64,000 nucleotides of DNA from Kineosporia succinea (GTDB lineage: Bacteria > Actinomycetota > Actinomycetes > Actinomycetales > Kineosporiaceae), in the NCBI RefSeq assembly GCF_030811555.1, contig NZ_JAUSQZ010000001.1, positions 4,337,241-4,401,240 on the forward strand. Reading direction: 5' to 3'. Under the pieces are notes generated by a model. That model did not search any database, was not told the DNA's origin, and worked only from the letters and a program-made list of their open reading frames with translations. Below, piece by piece: positions 16,774-25,114 of this stretch (position 1 is the first letter of the stretch; every line of letters starts with the position of its first letter). Position numbers and translations under genes: made by a program.

Positions 16774-17976
16774 GTGACAGCTCTGCAGGTCGGCCCCCAC
16801 CGCGTCGCCACCCCCGTCGTACTCGCCCCGATGGCGGGCATCACCAACACGGCGTTCCGGCGGCTGTGCCGTGAGCAGATGGCGGCCGAGGGCGGCGAGG
16901 GGCTGTTCGTCAGCGAGATGGTCACGTCACGGGCCCTGATCGAGCGCAACGACGAGTCGATGCGCCTGATCCAGCACGATCCCGACGAGAACCCGCGCAG
17001 CGTGCAGCTCTACGGCGTCGACCCGGTGACGGTCGGGGCCTGCGTGAAGATGCTGCTCGACGAGAACCGCGCCGACCACATCGACCTCAACTTCGGCTGC
17101 CCGGTGCAGAAGGTCACCCGCAAGGGCGGGGGAGCGGCCCTGCCCTGGAAGGCCGACCTGTTCCGGGCCATCGTCTCGGCCGCGGTGAAGGCGGCCACGC
17201 CGCACGGGGTGCCGGTCACGGTGAAGATGCGCAAGGGCATCGACGCCGACCACCTGTCGTACCTCGACGCCGGGCGCATCGCCGAGGACGAGGGCGTCGC
17301 CACGGTCGCGCTGCACGGCCGCACGGCCGCCGAGTACTACTCCGGCCAGGCCGACTGGTCGGCGATCGCGAAGCTCAAGCAGGCCGTCACCAGCATCCCG
17401 GTGCTCGGTAACGGCGACATCTGGTCGGCCGACGACGCGGTGCGCATGATGGCCGAGACCGGTGCCGACGGGGTGGTCGTGGGTCGCGGGTGCCTGGGCC
17501 GGCCGTGGCTGTTCGCCGACCTGGCCGCCGCCATGAACGGCCGCTCCGAGCGTCTGGAGCCGGGTCTGGGCTACGTGCTCGACACCATGCGCCGCCACAT
17601 CCAGCTGCTCACCGAGCACTACGACGGTTACGAGAAGCCCTACAAGAAAACCGGTCACGACGCCGAGAGCAATGCCGAGAACCGGGCCTGCCGCGACTTC
17701 CGCAAGCACATCGCCTGGTACTTCAAGGGTTACGTGGTGGGCAAGGAGATCCGCACCGGCCTGGCCATGATCAGTTCGCTGGCCGAGTTCGACGAGCTCG
17801 CCGGCCAGCTCGACGGCAGCCAGCCCTACCCGGGCGAGGGCGCCGAGGGGCCGCGCGGCCGGGCGGGGTCGCCGCGTCAGGTGTCGCTGCCGGCCGGCTG
17901 GCTCGACAGCCGCGAGATCGACGCGGAATTCACCCGCGTGCTGCGTGAGGCGGAACTGTCCGTTTCCGGAGGGTGA
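16774..17976 (+). CDS. dusB: tRNA-dihydrouridine synthase
   Basis: The FMN enzyme reduces uridines in the tRNA D-loop. The 400-aa product has VVLAPMAGITNTAFRRLCRE at the N-terminus, the catalytic Cys in NFGCPVQKVTRKGGGAALP, the FMN phosphate-binding segment VPVLGNGDI, and ADGVVVGRGCLGRPWLF. The C-terminal helical domain contains RDFRKHIAWYFKGY. GTG 16774 is preferred; an in-frame ATG at 16765 overlaps the -10-like sequence. The stop overlaps a possible GTG of the dgt gene. Confidence 0.93.
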   Translation: MTALQVGPHRVATPVVLAPMAGITNTAFRRLCREQMAAEGGEGLFVSEMVTSRALIERNDESMRLIQHDPDENPRSVQLYGVDPVTVGACVKMLLDENRADHIDLNFGCPVQKVTRKGGGAALPWKADLFRAIVSAAVKAATPHGVPVTVKMRKGIDADHLSYLDAGRIAEDEGVATVALHGRTAAEYYSGQADWSAIAKLKQAVTSIPVLGNGDIWSADDAVRMMAETGADGVVVGRGCLGRPWLFADLAAAMNGRSERLEPGLGYVLDTMRRHIQLLTEHYDGYEKPYKKTGHDAESNAENRACRDFRKHIAWYFKGYVVGKEIRTGLAMISSLAEFDELAGQLDGSQPYPGEGAEGPRGRAGSPRQVSLPAGWLDSREIDAEFTRVLREAELSVSGG

Positions 17977-18041
17977 CAGGCTCCAGCAACAGCCCGCAGG
18001 TGCCGACAGAGAGCACGGGCCCGCGGGACGAGGAGGAAGCA

Positions 18042-19298
18042 GTGAGCCGGTTCTACCACGGGCCCGAGGTGGGTTATGCCTTCGAGGATCAGCAGCGCTG
18101 GTACCCGGAGCCGCCCAAAGATCCGCGCCGGGGCGAGTTCTCGCGCGACCGTGCCCGGGTGGTGCACTCGTCGGCGCTGCGCCGGCTGAGCGCCAAGACC
18201 CAGGTGGTGGGCCCGCACTCGGACGAGTTCGTGCGCAACCGCCTGACCCACAGCCTCGAGGTGGCGCAGGTCGGGCGAGAGCTGGCCTCGGCCCTGGGCT
18301 GTGATCCGGACGTCGTCGACACGGCCTGCCTGGCGCACGACCTCGGGCACCCGCCGTTCGGTCACAACGGTGAGACTGCTCTCGACGAGATCTGTTCGGG
18401 CGTGGGTGGTTTCGAGGGCAACGCGCAGACGCTGCGGGTGCTCACGCGTCTCGAGCCCAAGGTGATGGGTCCGCGACGTCCGCACGGGCTCAACCTGACC
18501 CGTGCGTCCCTCGACGCCGTGGCGAAATACCCGTGGCGCAGCGGGGAATCGCCGCAGGAGGGCTCGCGCAAGTTCGGCGTCTACGACGACGACCTCGAGG
18601 TGTTCGGCTGGCTGCGCACCGGCGCTCCCGACCGGCACCGCTGCATCGAGGCCCAGGTGATGGACCTGGCCGACGACGTGGCCTACAGCGTGCACGACGT
18701 GGAAGACGCGGTGGTCTCGCTGCGTCTGGACCCGCGCCTGCTCACCGACGACGACGAGGCCGCCCGCGTGGTGGAACAGGTGCGGGCCTGGTACCTGCCG
18801 CACGTGCCGGAGAGCGACCTGCTCGAGGGCCTGAACCGGCTGCGCCGGCTGCCCGCGTGGGTCACCGGCTTCGAGGGCGACTACGCCTCGCTGGCCGCCC
18901 TGAAGAACATGACGTCGCAGCTCATCGGCCGTTTCGTGCGCTCGGTGGAAGAGGCCACCCGGGAGGTCTCGGGCGACGGGCCGCTCACCCGCTACTACGC
19001 CGATCTGGTGGTGCCGAAGGAGACCGAGATCGAGATCGCGGTGCTCAAGGGGCTGGCCGTGGTCTACGTGATGACCGTCGAAGACCGTCAGCCGCTCTAC
19101 ACCCGGCAGCGAGAACTGCTGATGGAGCTCACCCAGGTGCTCGAAGACCGGGCTCCGAAGGTGCTCGACCTGCCGTTCGCCCTGGCCTGGAACGAGGCCG
19201 CCGACGACGCGGGCCGGCTGCGGGCCGTGATCGACCAGGTCGCGAGCCTCACCGACGCCCGGGCCGTGGCCTGGCACCACGAGCTCCTTCCCAACTGA
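18042..19298 (+). CDS. dgt: Deoxyguanosinetriphosphate triphosphohydrolase-like protein
   Basis: This HD-domain enzyme splits dNTPs to nucleoside and tripolyphosphate. The 418-aa product has the RDRARVVHSSALRRLSAKTQV start motif, the first metal-ligand His in RNRLTHSLEVAQVG, and HD in ACLAHDLGHPPFGHNGE, with the later Asp in MDLADDVAYSVHDVEDA. GTG 18042 is chosen because AGGAGGAA lies 3 nt upstream. GTG 17973, which overlaps the dusB stop by 4 nt, would add 23 poorly conserved residues. dusB-dgt-dnaG is a common actinobacterial order. Confidence 0.92.
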   Translation: MSRFYHGPEVGYAFEDQQRWYPEPPKDPRRGEFSRDRARVVHSSALRRLSAKTQVVGPHSDEFVRNRLTHSLEVAQVGRELASALGCDPDVVDTACLAHDLGHPPFGHNGETALDEICSGVGGFEGNAQTLRVLTRLEPKVMGPRRPHGLNLTRASLDAVAKYPWRSGESPQEGSRKFGVYDDDLEVFGWLRTGAPDRHRCIEAQVMDLADDVAYSVHDVEDAVVSLRLDPRLLTDDDEAARVVEQVRAWYLPHVPESDLLEGLNRLRRLPAWVTGFEGDYASLAALKNMTSQLIGRFVRSVEEATREVSGDGPLTRYYADLVVPKETEIEIAVLKGLAVVYVMTVEDRQPLYTRQRELLMELTQVLEDRAPKVLDLPFALAWNEAADDAGRLRAVIDQVASLTDARAVAWHHELLPN

Positions 19299-19359
19299 GA
19301 GCGATTTGACGTGCTTTTGTGCTGCACGAAGCATTTCCGGGCATGAACGCCTGACACTC

Positions 19360-19376
19360 TTCGGTCACCGACCGAA
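19360..19376. repeat. Inverted repeat TTCGGTC-ACC-GACCGAA
   Basis: A perfect 7-bp inverted repeat with a 3-nt loop lies between dgt and the small membrane-protein gene, 20 nt before that start. It may be an operator or a weak terminator; no T run follows. Confidence 0.4.
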
Positions 19377-19396
19377 CGTGGACAGGCAGGCGAGGC

Positions 19397-19768
19397 GTGA
19401 GCACTGGCGGCACCGACTTCTTCCAGAACCGCACCAGCTACGACAGTCCCCGCCGGGGGCTGGAGAGCCCCCGCGACCGGGAGAGGCTGAGAACCGGGAG
19501 CCAGCCGATCACTGCGGCGCCGGGCCCGGAGACCGGTTCGCAGACCGTCATCCGCTCGCAGATCATGCCCGCCCGCAGCATCACCTGGGGCACGATGGCC
19601 AAGATCACCCTGGCCATCTACTTCGCCGTCATGATGGTGCTGGTCACGCTCGCCCTGGTCGCGTTCATCCTGATGCGCCTGGCCGTGAGCTTCGCGAGCG
19701 ACCAGATCGAGGAGTTCAAGATCAACTGGCAGACCACCTCGGCTCCGGTGTCCTCGCCCGGTTCGTGA
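19397..19768 (+). CDS. Small single-pass membrane protein of unknown function
   Basis: The 123-aa product has a polar, Arg- and Ser-rich N-terminal half without clear domain, one transmembrane helix (about residues 70-97, ITLAIYFAVMMVLVTLALVA), and a short tail of about 26 residues. It starts at GTG 19397 after AGGCGAGG. It sits between dgt and dnaG and ends 17 nt before dnaG. I do not recognise the family. Confidence 0.6.
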   Translation: MSTGGTDFFQNRTSYDSPRRGLESPRDRERLRTGSQPITAAPGPETGSQTVIRSQIMPARSITWGTMAKITLAIYFAVMMVLVTLALVAFILMRLAVSFASDQIEEFKINWQTTSAPVSSPGS

Positions 19769-19773
19769 AGAAC

Positions 19774-19779
19774 TAGAAT
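19774..19779 (+). promoter_or_regulatory. Candidate -10 element (leaderless) for dnaG
   Basis: TAGAAT lies 12 to 7 nt before the GTG start of dnaG at 19786 and begins just after the upstream stop codon. No ribosome-binding site separates them. Confidence 0.5.
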
Positions 19780-19785
19780 CACCGG

Positions 19786-22101
19786 GTGAGGATCCGCCGC
19801 GAAGACGTAGAAGCAGTTCGCGAGCGGTCCCGCATCGACGAGGTCGTCGGCGAGTACGTCACGCTCCGCACCGCCGGCATCGGCGCGCTGAAGGGGCTGT
19901 GCCCGTTCCACGACGAGAAGACGCCGTCCTTCAACGTGCGGCCGACCGTGGGTTTCTACCACTGCTTCGGCTGCCAGAAGGGCGGCGACGTCATCTCCTT
20001 CGTGATGGAGATCGACCACCTGTCGTTCGCCGAGGCGGTCGAGCGGCTGGCCCAGCGCATCGGCCTGCAGCTGCGGTACGAAGACGAGTCGGGCAACGAG
20101 GGCAAGCGTCCCGACCAGGCGGGCGTCAACCAGCGCCGGCGGCTGCTCGAGGCCAACCGGATGGCCGAGCAGTTCTACATCGAGCAGCTGGGCACCTCGC
20201 CCGAGGCCTCGATCGGCCGGCAGTTCCTGGTCGACCGCGGCTTCGACCAGGCCGCGGCCGCGCACTTCGGGGTCGGGTTCGCGCCGCGCGGGGGTGAGGT
20301 GCTCACCCGGCACCTGACCGGGCGCGGGTTCACCGGCGACGAACTGGTCTCGGCGGGCATCTCCGGGCAGGGGCGGCGTGGGCTCTACGACCGCTTCCGC
20401 GGCCGGCTGATCTGGCCGATCCGCGACGTCACGGGCGGCACGCTCGGCTTCGGCGCGCGGCGGCTGTTCGACGACGACACGATCGAGGCCAAGTACCTCA
20501 ACACCCCCGAGACGAGCCTCTACAAGAAGTCGCACGTGCTCTACGGCGTCGACCTGGCCAAGCGGGAGATCGCCAAGAACCACCAGGTGGTCGTGGTCGA
20601 GGGCTACACCGACGTGATGTCGTGCCACCTGGCCGGCGAGACCACCGCGGTCGCCACCTGCGGCACCGCCTTCGCCGCCGACCACATCCGCATCGTGCGG
20701 CGCCTGATCGGCGACGAGCGCAACTCCGACGGCCGGGTCATCTTCACGTTCGACGGTGACAAGGCCGGGCAGAACGCGGCGCTCAAGGCCTTCGAAGACG
20801 ACCAGAAGTTCGTCTCACAGACCTACGTCTCGATCGCCCCCAGCGGCATGGACCCCTGTGACCTGCGGCTCCGGCACGGCAACGAGGCGGTGCGCGAGCT
20901 GATCGCGGGCCGTCGCCCGATGTTCGAGTTCAAGATCGAGTCGATCATCAACGGGGTCGACCTCAGCACGGTCGAGGGGGGTGCCCGGGCGCTGCGGCTG
21001 GCCGCGCCCGTCGTCGCGAACATCCGCGACGAGGTGATCCGCCTGGGCTACGCGGTCAAGCTCGCGGGCATGCTCGGCATGGACGAGGAGCTGGTGCGTC
21101 AGTCGGTCGCGCGGGCCCAGCGGGCAGGGGCTGTCGGCGGTGGCAACGGTGGACGCGCCGAGCAGTCCGGGGGCAACAAGGCCTCCGGGGGTGGCCGGCA
21201 GTGGAACAACCGGCGGAACGAGGGGCCGGCCGGGGGAATTCAGCAGCCCGACGGGTCGTGGCAGATGCCCGACGGCACCTACATCCTGCCGCCCGAGCCG
21301 AAGAAGGGCTGGAAGGGCAAGGACGGCAAGGGCGGTAAGGGCGGCGGCAACTGGGGTGAGCGGGACCGTCAGCGCTGGAACAACGGCGAGGGCAAGACCG
21401 GTTTCAGCGGCGGCCAGAACGTCAACGGCGGCCAGAACTTCAACGGGGGCCAGAACTTCAGCGGCGGCAACTCGTGGGACGAGCCGCCGCCCGAGGACAT
21501 GCCCCCGCCCGAAGACGAGCCGCCGTACGACGCGTACGAGAACCACGGCGGGCCGGTGACACCCGGCACCACCACGTCACCCACACAGGTGCCCGAAACG
21601 CCCCGTCGTCCACCGCGTCCCACATTGTCGCGCCCCGACCCCCGCGACAAGAACGCGGCGATCGAGCGGCAGGCGCTGGAGTGCATGCTGCAGGTGCCGC
21701 GCCTGGTGCCGTCGGCCGAGACCGACGCGCTGCCCGCCGACACCTTCCAGACCCCGCTCTACCGGGCGATTCACGAGGCGATCCGGGGCGCGGGCGGGAT
21801 CGCGGTCGCGGTCGGCCTGACCGAGGCGGCCTGGGTGGCCCTGGTGCAGGACTTCGCCCCCGACCCGGTCGTCCCGATGATCACCGAGCTGGTGGTGGCG
21901 CCGCTGCCCACGCTCGAAGACGAGGTGGCGCTCGCCCGCTACGCCGCGGGCATGATCCTGCACATCGCCGAAGCCCAGCTGGCGCGCGAGATCTCGTCGC
22001 TCAAGGCGGCCTGGCAGCGCGGTGAGGACGTCGGGATGCGGGTCATGGAGCTCGAGATCGCCAAACGTGCTCTCTCCGAGCGGAAGCACGGTGTGACCTG
22101 A
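19786..22101 (+). CDS. dnaG: DNA primase DnaG with an extended low-complexity linker
   Basis: DnaG makes the RNA primers for DNA replication. The CHC2 zinc domain has C39, H42, C60 and C63 (GLCPFHDEKT, HCFGCQKGGD). The catalytic core includes VSAGISGQGRRGLYDRFRGR and LGFGARRL, and the Toprim motifs are VVVVEGYTDVM and FTFDGDKAGQ. The C-terminal helicase-binding domain starts near residue 625 (ALECMLQVPRLV). At 771 aa it is well over the usual 600-640. The excess is a linker at residues about 450-620 made of Gly, Asn, Lys and Pro runs with NGGQNF repeats. Confidence 0.95.
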   Translation: MRIRREDVEAVRERSRIDEVVGEYVTLRTAGIGALKGLCPFHDEKTPSFNVRPTVGFYHCFGCQKGGDVISFVMEIDHLSFAEAVERLAQRIGLQLRYEDESGNEGKRPDQAGVNQRRRLLEANRMAEQFYIEQLGTSPEASIGRQFLVDRGFDQAAAAHFGVGFAPRGGEVLTRHLTGRGFTGDELVSAGISGQGRRGLYDRFRGRLIWPIRDVTGGTLGFGARRLFDDDTIEAKYLNTPETSLYKKSHVLYGVDLAKREIAKNHQVVVVEGYTDVMSCHLAGETTAVATCGTAFAADHIRIVRRLIGDERNSDGRVIFTFDGDKAGQNAALKAFEDDQKFVSQTYVSIAPSGMDPCDLRLRHGNEAVRELIAGRRPMFEFKIESIINGVDLSTVEGGARALRLAAPVVANIRDEVIRLGYAVKLAGMLGMDEELVRQSVARAQRAGAVGGGNGGRAEQSGGNKASGGGRQWNNRRNEGPAGGIQQPDGSWQMPDGTYILPPEPKKGWKGKDGKGGKGGGNWGERDRQRWNNGEGKTGFSGGQNVNGGQNFNGGQNFSGGNSWDEPPPEDMPPPEDEPPYDAYENHGGPVTPGTTTSPTQVPETPRRPPRPTLSRPDPRDKNAAIERQALECMLQVPRLVPSAETDALPADTFQTPLYRAIHEAIRGAGGIAVAVGLTEAAWVALVQDFAPDPVVPMITELVVAPLPTLEDEVALARYAAGMILHIAEAQLAREISSLKAAWQRGEDVGMRVMELEIAKRALSERKHGVT

Positions 22102-22655
22102 TGAAACTGATTCCCCGTCTGCCCCGGAAGGCCGTCATGCCCGAGGGCATGTCCGAGTCCCTCGGCCTCGACGAGCCGGGCACGCCGCGTCTGCTGGCCT
22201 GGTCGATCCTGGTCGGCGGGGGAGCGGCCGCGGCCACCACCCGGGACCTGCGCATCGTCACCCCGCGCGGCGAGCGGATGGTGCGCAGCTGGGACGCGGT
22301 GGATCAGGCCGTCTGGGAGCAGAACTCGCGCATGCTGGTGATCTGGTGGGTCGACACCCGCAAGACCACCCCGCTGGAGATCCAGGACGATGTGGGCCGG
22401 CTGCCCGAGGTGGTGCGTGAGCGCGTGCAGTCGTCGGTGGTGCTGAGCGCGAGTGTGCCCATGCCGCGCGGCAAACCGGCCCGGGTGGCCCTGCGCCGAG
22501 ACCCGGACGGGCAGCTGATCGCCCAGTCGATCCTGCCGCCGGGCGTGAAGGCCGAAGATCCGCGGGTGCGGGCCGTGATCGAGGCGGCGCTCGCCGACCT
22601 CTGGGCCGACGCCGGTGAGCGGGAACTGAACGCCGGTGCACCCCCGGCCCTCTGA
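22101..22655 (+). CDS. Conserved hypothetical protein downstream of dnaG
   Basis: The 184-aa product starts at ATG 22101, overlapping the last base of the dnaG stop (TGATG), so it is translationally coupled to dnaG. It has strands such as GTPRLLAWSILVGGGAAAATT and RMLVIWWVDTRKTTPLEI, and a C-terminal helix VRAVIEAALADLWADAGER. No signal peptide or membrane span is seen. I do not recognise a characterised family; the position suggests a housekeeping actinobacterial protein. Confidence 0.6.
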   Translation: MKLIPRLPRKAVMPEGMSESLGLDEPGTPRLLAWSILVGGGAAAATTRDLRIVTPRGERMVRSWDAVDQAVWEQNSRMLVIWWVDTRKTTPLEIQDDVGRLPEVVRERVQSSVVLSASVPMPRGKPARVALRRDPDGQLIAQSILPPGVKAEDPRVRAVIEAALADLWADAGERELNAGAPPAL

Positions 22656-22685
22656 GCCAGACGATCGAAAGGCAACACCCTCCTC

Positions 22686-23309
22686 ATGGACAACGGCTAC
22701 GGCGGCCCGGAGAGCTACGACCCGGAGTACGGCGCGCCGCTGGCCCACAACTGGAACTTCGAGAGCCGGCGGCGGCCCGCCCCGTCGCCGGACGCCTCCG
22801 CCGAGGAATCGCTCACCGTCGAGGAGCCGGCCACCGTCGAGCATCCGCACGACCCGCTGGCCGACCGCGAGCTGACGTTCCTGCTCGGGGCCGCCTACCA
22901 GGCGATCCTGGCCTCCTCGGGCGCCGAGATGCACACGGCGGGCTACGACGGCCTGCGCCCGGTGCACGACACGATCCTGCACACGCTGCACGAGGGCGGG
23001 CACACCAGCGGGGAGCTCGCCGAGGTGCTCGGGATCAGCCAGAAAGAGACCGTGCAGCTCATCCGCGACCTGGAGAAGCGCGGTCATCTGCGTCAGGCCC
23101 CGCACCCCTCGGGCGGGCGGCGCGTGCTCTACGTGCTCACCGACAAGGCCCAGCAGCACCTGCGGGCGGCGGGCTACGTGCAGGCCCGGCTCGAGACCCG
23201 TCTGGTCGAGAAGGTCGGCGCCGAGGGCATGAGCGAGCTGCGCTCGCGTCTGGCCCAGCTGGTGCGGGCGCAGGTGGGCGACGAGGTGCCCCCACCGCGC
23301 TTCTCCTGA
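22686..23309 (+). CDS. MarR-family transcriptional regulator
   Basis: The 207-aa product has a winged helix-turn-helix of MarR type: LRPVHDTILHTLHEGGHTSG, recognition helix around ELAEVLGISQKETVQLIRDL, wing APHPSGGRRVLYVLTD, then a long dimerisation helix. The first 60 residues are polar and probably disordered. It follows the dnaG operon after 30 nt and precedes the DGPF/ECF42 pair. The effector is unknown. Confidence 0.8.
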   Translation: MDNGYGGPESYDPEYGAPLAHNWNFESRRRPAPSPDASAEESLTVEEPATVEHPHDPLADRELTFLLGAAYQAILASSGAEMHTAGYDGLRPVHDTILHTLHEGGHTSGELAEVLGISQKETVQLIRDLEKRGHLRQAPHPSGGRRVLYVLTDKAQQHLRAAGYVQARLETRLVEKVGAEGMSELRSRLAQLVRAQVGDEVPPPRFS

Positions 23310-23326
23310 AAGTTTCTCGCGGACGG

Positions 23327-23353
23327 TGTCGAGAACGCCGGGTGCCGATCGTC
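23327..23353 (+). promoter_or_regulatory. Candidate ECF42-type promoter for the DGPF gene
   Basis: TGTCGA (23327-23332) and CGTC (23350-23353) are separated by 17 nt and lie about 57 nt before the GTG of the DGPF gene. As I recall, ECF42 sigma factors of Streptomyces venezuelae recognise TGTCGA at -35 and CG(A/T)C at -10, which this matches exactly. The ECF42-like sigma gene is the second gene of the unit, so autoregulation is likely. Confidence 0.6.
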
Positions 23354-23409
23354 GGGTTGAGTGAGGCTGGCCATCGAGGTCCCGGCCCACTCGACGAAAG
23401 GGCATTCCC

Positions 23410-23799
23410 GTGCGCTACCTGATCCTGCTCAAGGCCGCCGAGAACCAGCTGGGCGGCACCCCTCCGCCGGAGCTGTTCGCCGAGATCGCGAAGCTCGGGG
23501 AGGAGGCGACGAAGGCCGGTGTGCTGCTCGACACCGCTGGGCTCACCCCCTCGGCCGCCGGTACCCGGGTGTCGCTGGAGGACGGGAAGATCAGTGTCAC
23601 CGACGGCCCGTTCACCGAGGCCAAGGAGACCATCGTCAGCTACGCCATGTACGAGCTGCGCAGCCAGGAGGAGGCCGTCGAGTGGACGCGGCGGTTCCTT
23701 CAGGTGCACGTGGACTTCTGGCCGGGCTGGGAGGGCTCGTCCGAGATCCGCCGGGTGATGGGGCCGGAGGACTTCGGTGCGGCTTTCGCCCCGGAGTGA
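23410..23799 (+). CDS. YciI-like DGPF-domain protein
   Basis: The 129-aa product is a single YCII/DGPF domain: MRYLILLKAAENQ at the N-terminus, the family motif TDGPFTEAKETIVSYAMYEL, and EEAVEWTRRFLQVH. The fold is ferredoxin-like and dimeric; its biochemical role is not known. DGPF proteins are the standard genomic partners of ECF42 sigma factors, one of which follows after 12 nt. The start is GTG 23410. Confidence 0.88.
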   Translation: MRYLILLKAAENQLGGTPPPELFAEIAKLGEEATKAGVLLDTAGLTPSAAGTRVSLEDGKISVTDGPFTEAKETIVSYAMYELRSQEEAVEWTRRFLQVHVDFWPGWEGSSEIRRVMGPEDFGAAFAPE

Positions 23800-23811
23800 T
23801 TCACTGCGGGG

Positions 23812-25041
23812 ATGCCGTCCCCGCACGCCCTGATCGAAGGCGTCTTCCGGGTCGAGGCCACGCGGATCGTCGCCTCCGTCGCCCGGATGGTGCGCGACGT
23901 CGGCGTGGCCGAGGAGATCGCCCAGGACGCGCTGGTCACCGCGCTCGAGCAGTGGCCGGTGAAGGGCACGCCCGACAACCCGGCGGCCTGGCTGATGACG
24001 ACGGCGCGCAACCGGGCGATCGACCGGATCCGACGTGAGGCGCGGCTGGCCGAGAACCTGGTCGAGCTCGGCCACCGGCTGCCTTCCGACGTCGTTCCCG
24101 AGATCGACACCATCGAGGACGACGTGCTGCGGCTGGTCTTCGTCACCTGCCACCCGGTGCTGGCCCCCCAGAACCGGGTGGCACTGGCGTTGCGTCTGCT
24201 CGGTGGTCTCACCACCGCCGAGATCGCCCGTGCCTACCTGGTGCCGGAAGCCACCGTGGCGCAACGCATCACCCGGGCCAAGCGCACCCTGGCCGAGAAG
24301 AAGGTGCCGTTCGAGGTGCCCGCTGGCGACGAGCGGCCGGCCCGCCTGGCGTCGGTGCTCGAGGTCGTCTACCTGATCTTCAACGAGGGCTACTCGGCCA
24401 GTTCCGGCGACGACCTGCTGCGTCCCGCCCTCTGCCACGACGCCCTGCACCTGGGGCGCACCCTCGCCGCCCTGATGCCCGCCGAACCCGAGGTGCACGG
24501 TCTGCTCGCCCTTCTCGAGCTGCAGGCCTCTCGCTTACGGGCCAGAACGGGGGACGACTCGGCACCGGTTCCGCTCGACCGCCAGAACCGCGCGCGGTGG
24601 GACCAGTGGCTGATCCGGCGAGGGCTGGCCGGACTCGAGAAGGCCCAGGGGCTGGGCGGCACCTTCGGGCCGTACACGCTGCAGGCCGCGATCGCGGCCG
24701 AGCACGCCAGGGCCCGCACCCCCGACGACACCGACTGGATGCGGATCGCCGCGCTCTACCAGGTCCTGCTCGGGGCACTGCCGACGCCGGTGGTCGCGCT
24801 GAACCGGGCCGTCGCGCTCGGCCGGGCCCTGGGCCCGCAGGCCGGGCTGGACGCCGCCGACGCCCTGGCCGGTGAACCCGCCCTGCGCACGTACCCCCTG
24901 CTGCCCGGGGTGCGCGCCGACCTGCTGGCCCGGCTCGGCCGCATCGACGAGGCCCGGGCCGAGTTCGAGCGGGCGGCCGCGATGACCGGCAACGTCTCCG
25001 AGCGGGAGGCCCTGCTGTCGCGGGCGCGTGAACTCCCGTAA
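23812..25041 (+). CDS. ECF sigma factor of the ECF42 group
   Basis: The 409-aa product is an alternative sigma factor with a C-terminal extension. Sigma-2 is seen at VGVAEEIAQDALVTALEQWP and AAWLMTTARNRAIDRIRREA, sigma-4 at ALALRLLGGLTTAEIARAYL and VAQRITRAKRTLAEK. About 210 further residues form a TPR-like helical domain (for example VALNRAVALGRALGPQAGLD), the mark of ECF42. There is no anti-sigma gene nearby, as usual for this group. It is coupled to the DGPF gene. Confidence 0.9.
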   Translation: MPSPHALIEGVFRVEATRIVASVARMVRDVGVAEEIAQDALVTALEQWPVKGTPDNPAAWLMTTARNRAIDRIRREARLAENLVELGHRLPSDVVPEIDTIEDDVLRLVFVTCHPVLAPQNRVALALRLLGGLTTAEIARAYLVPEATVAQRITRAKRTLAEKKVPFEVPAGDERPARLASVLEVVYLIFNEGYSASSGDDLLRPALCHDALHLGRTLAALMPAEPEVHGLLALLELQASRLRARTGDDSAPVPLDRQNRARWDQWLIRRGLAGLEKAQGLGGTFGPYTLQAAIAAEHARARTPDDTDWMRIAALYQVLLGALPTPVVALNRAVALGRALGPQAGLDAADALAGEPALRTYPLLPGVRADLLARLGRIDEARAEFERAAAMTGNVSEREALLSRARELP

Positions 25042-25102
25042 CGATGCGTCGTCGATTTCATCTGATCGACCCAAGCCGGAACACGAGAGGCGTTACGTCT
25101 CC

Positions 25103-25108
25103 TAAGGT
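25103..25108 (+). promoter_or_regulatory. Candidate -10 element (leaderless) for the membrane-protein gene
   Basis: TAAGGT lies 12 to 7 nt before the GTG at 25115, and no Shine-Dalgarno sequence is present. Confidence 0.45.
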
Positions 25109-25114
25109 CTGGCT

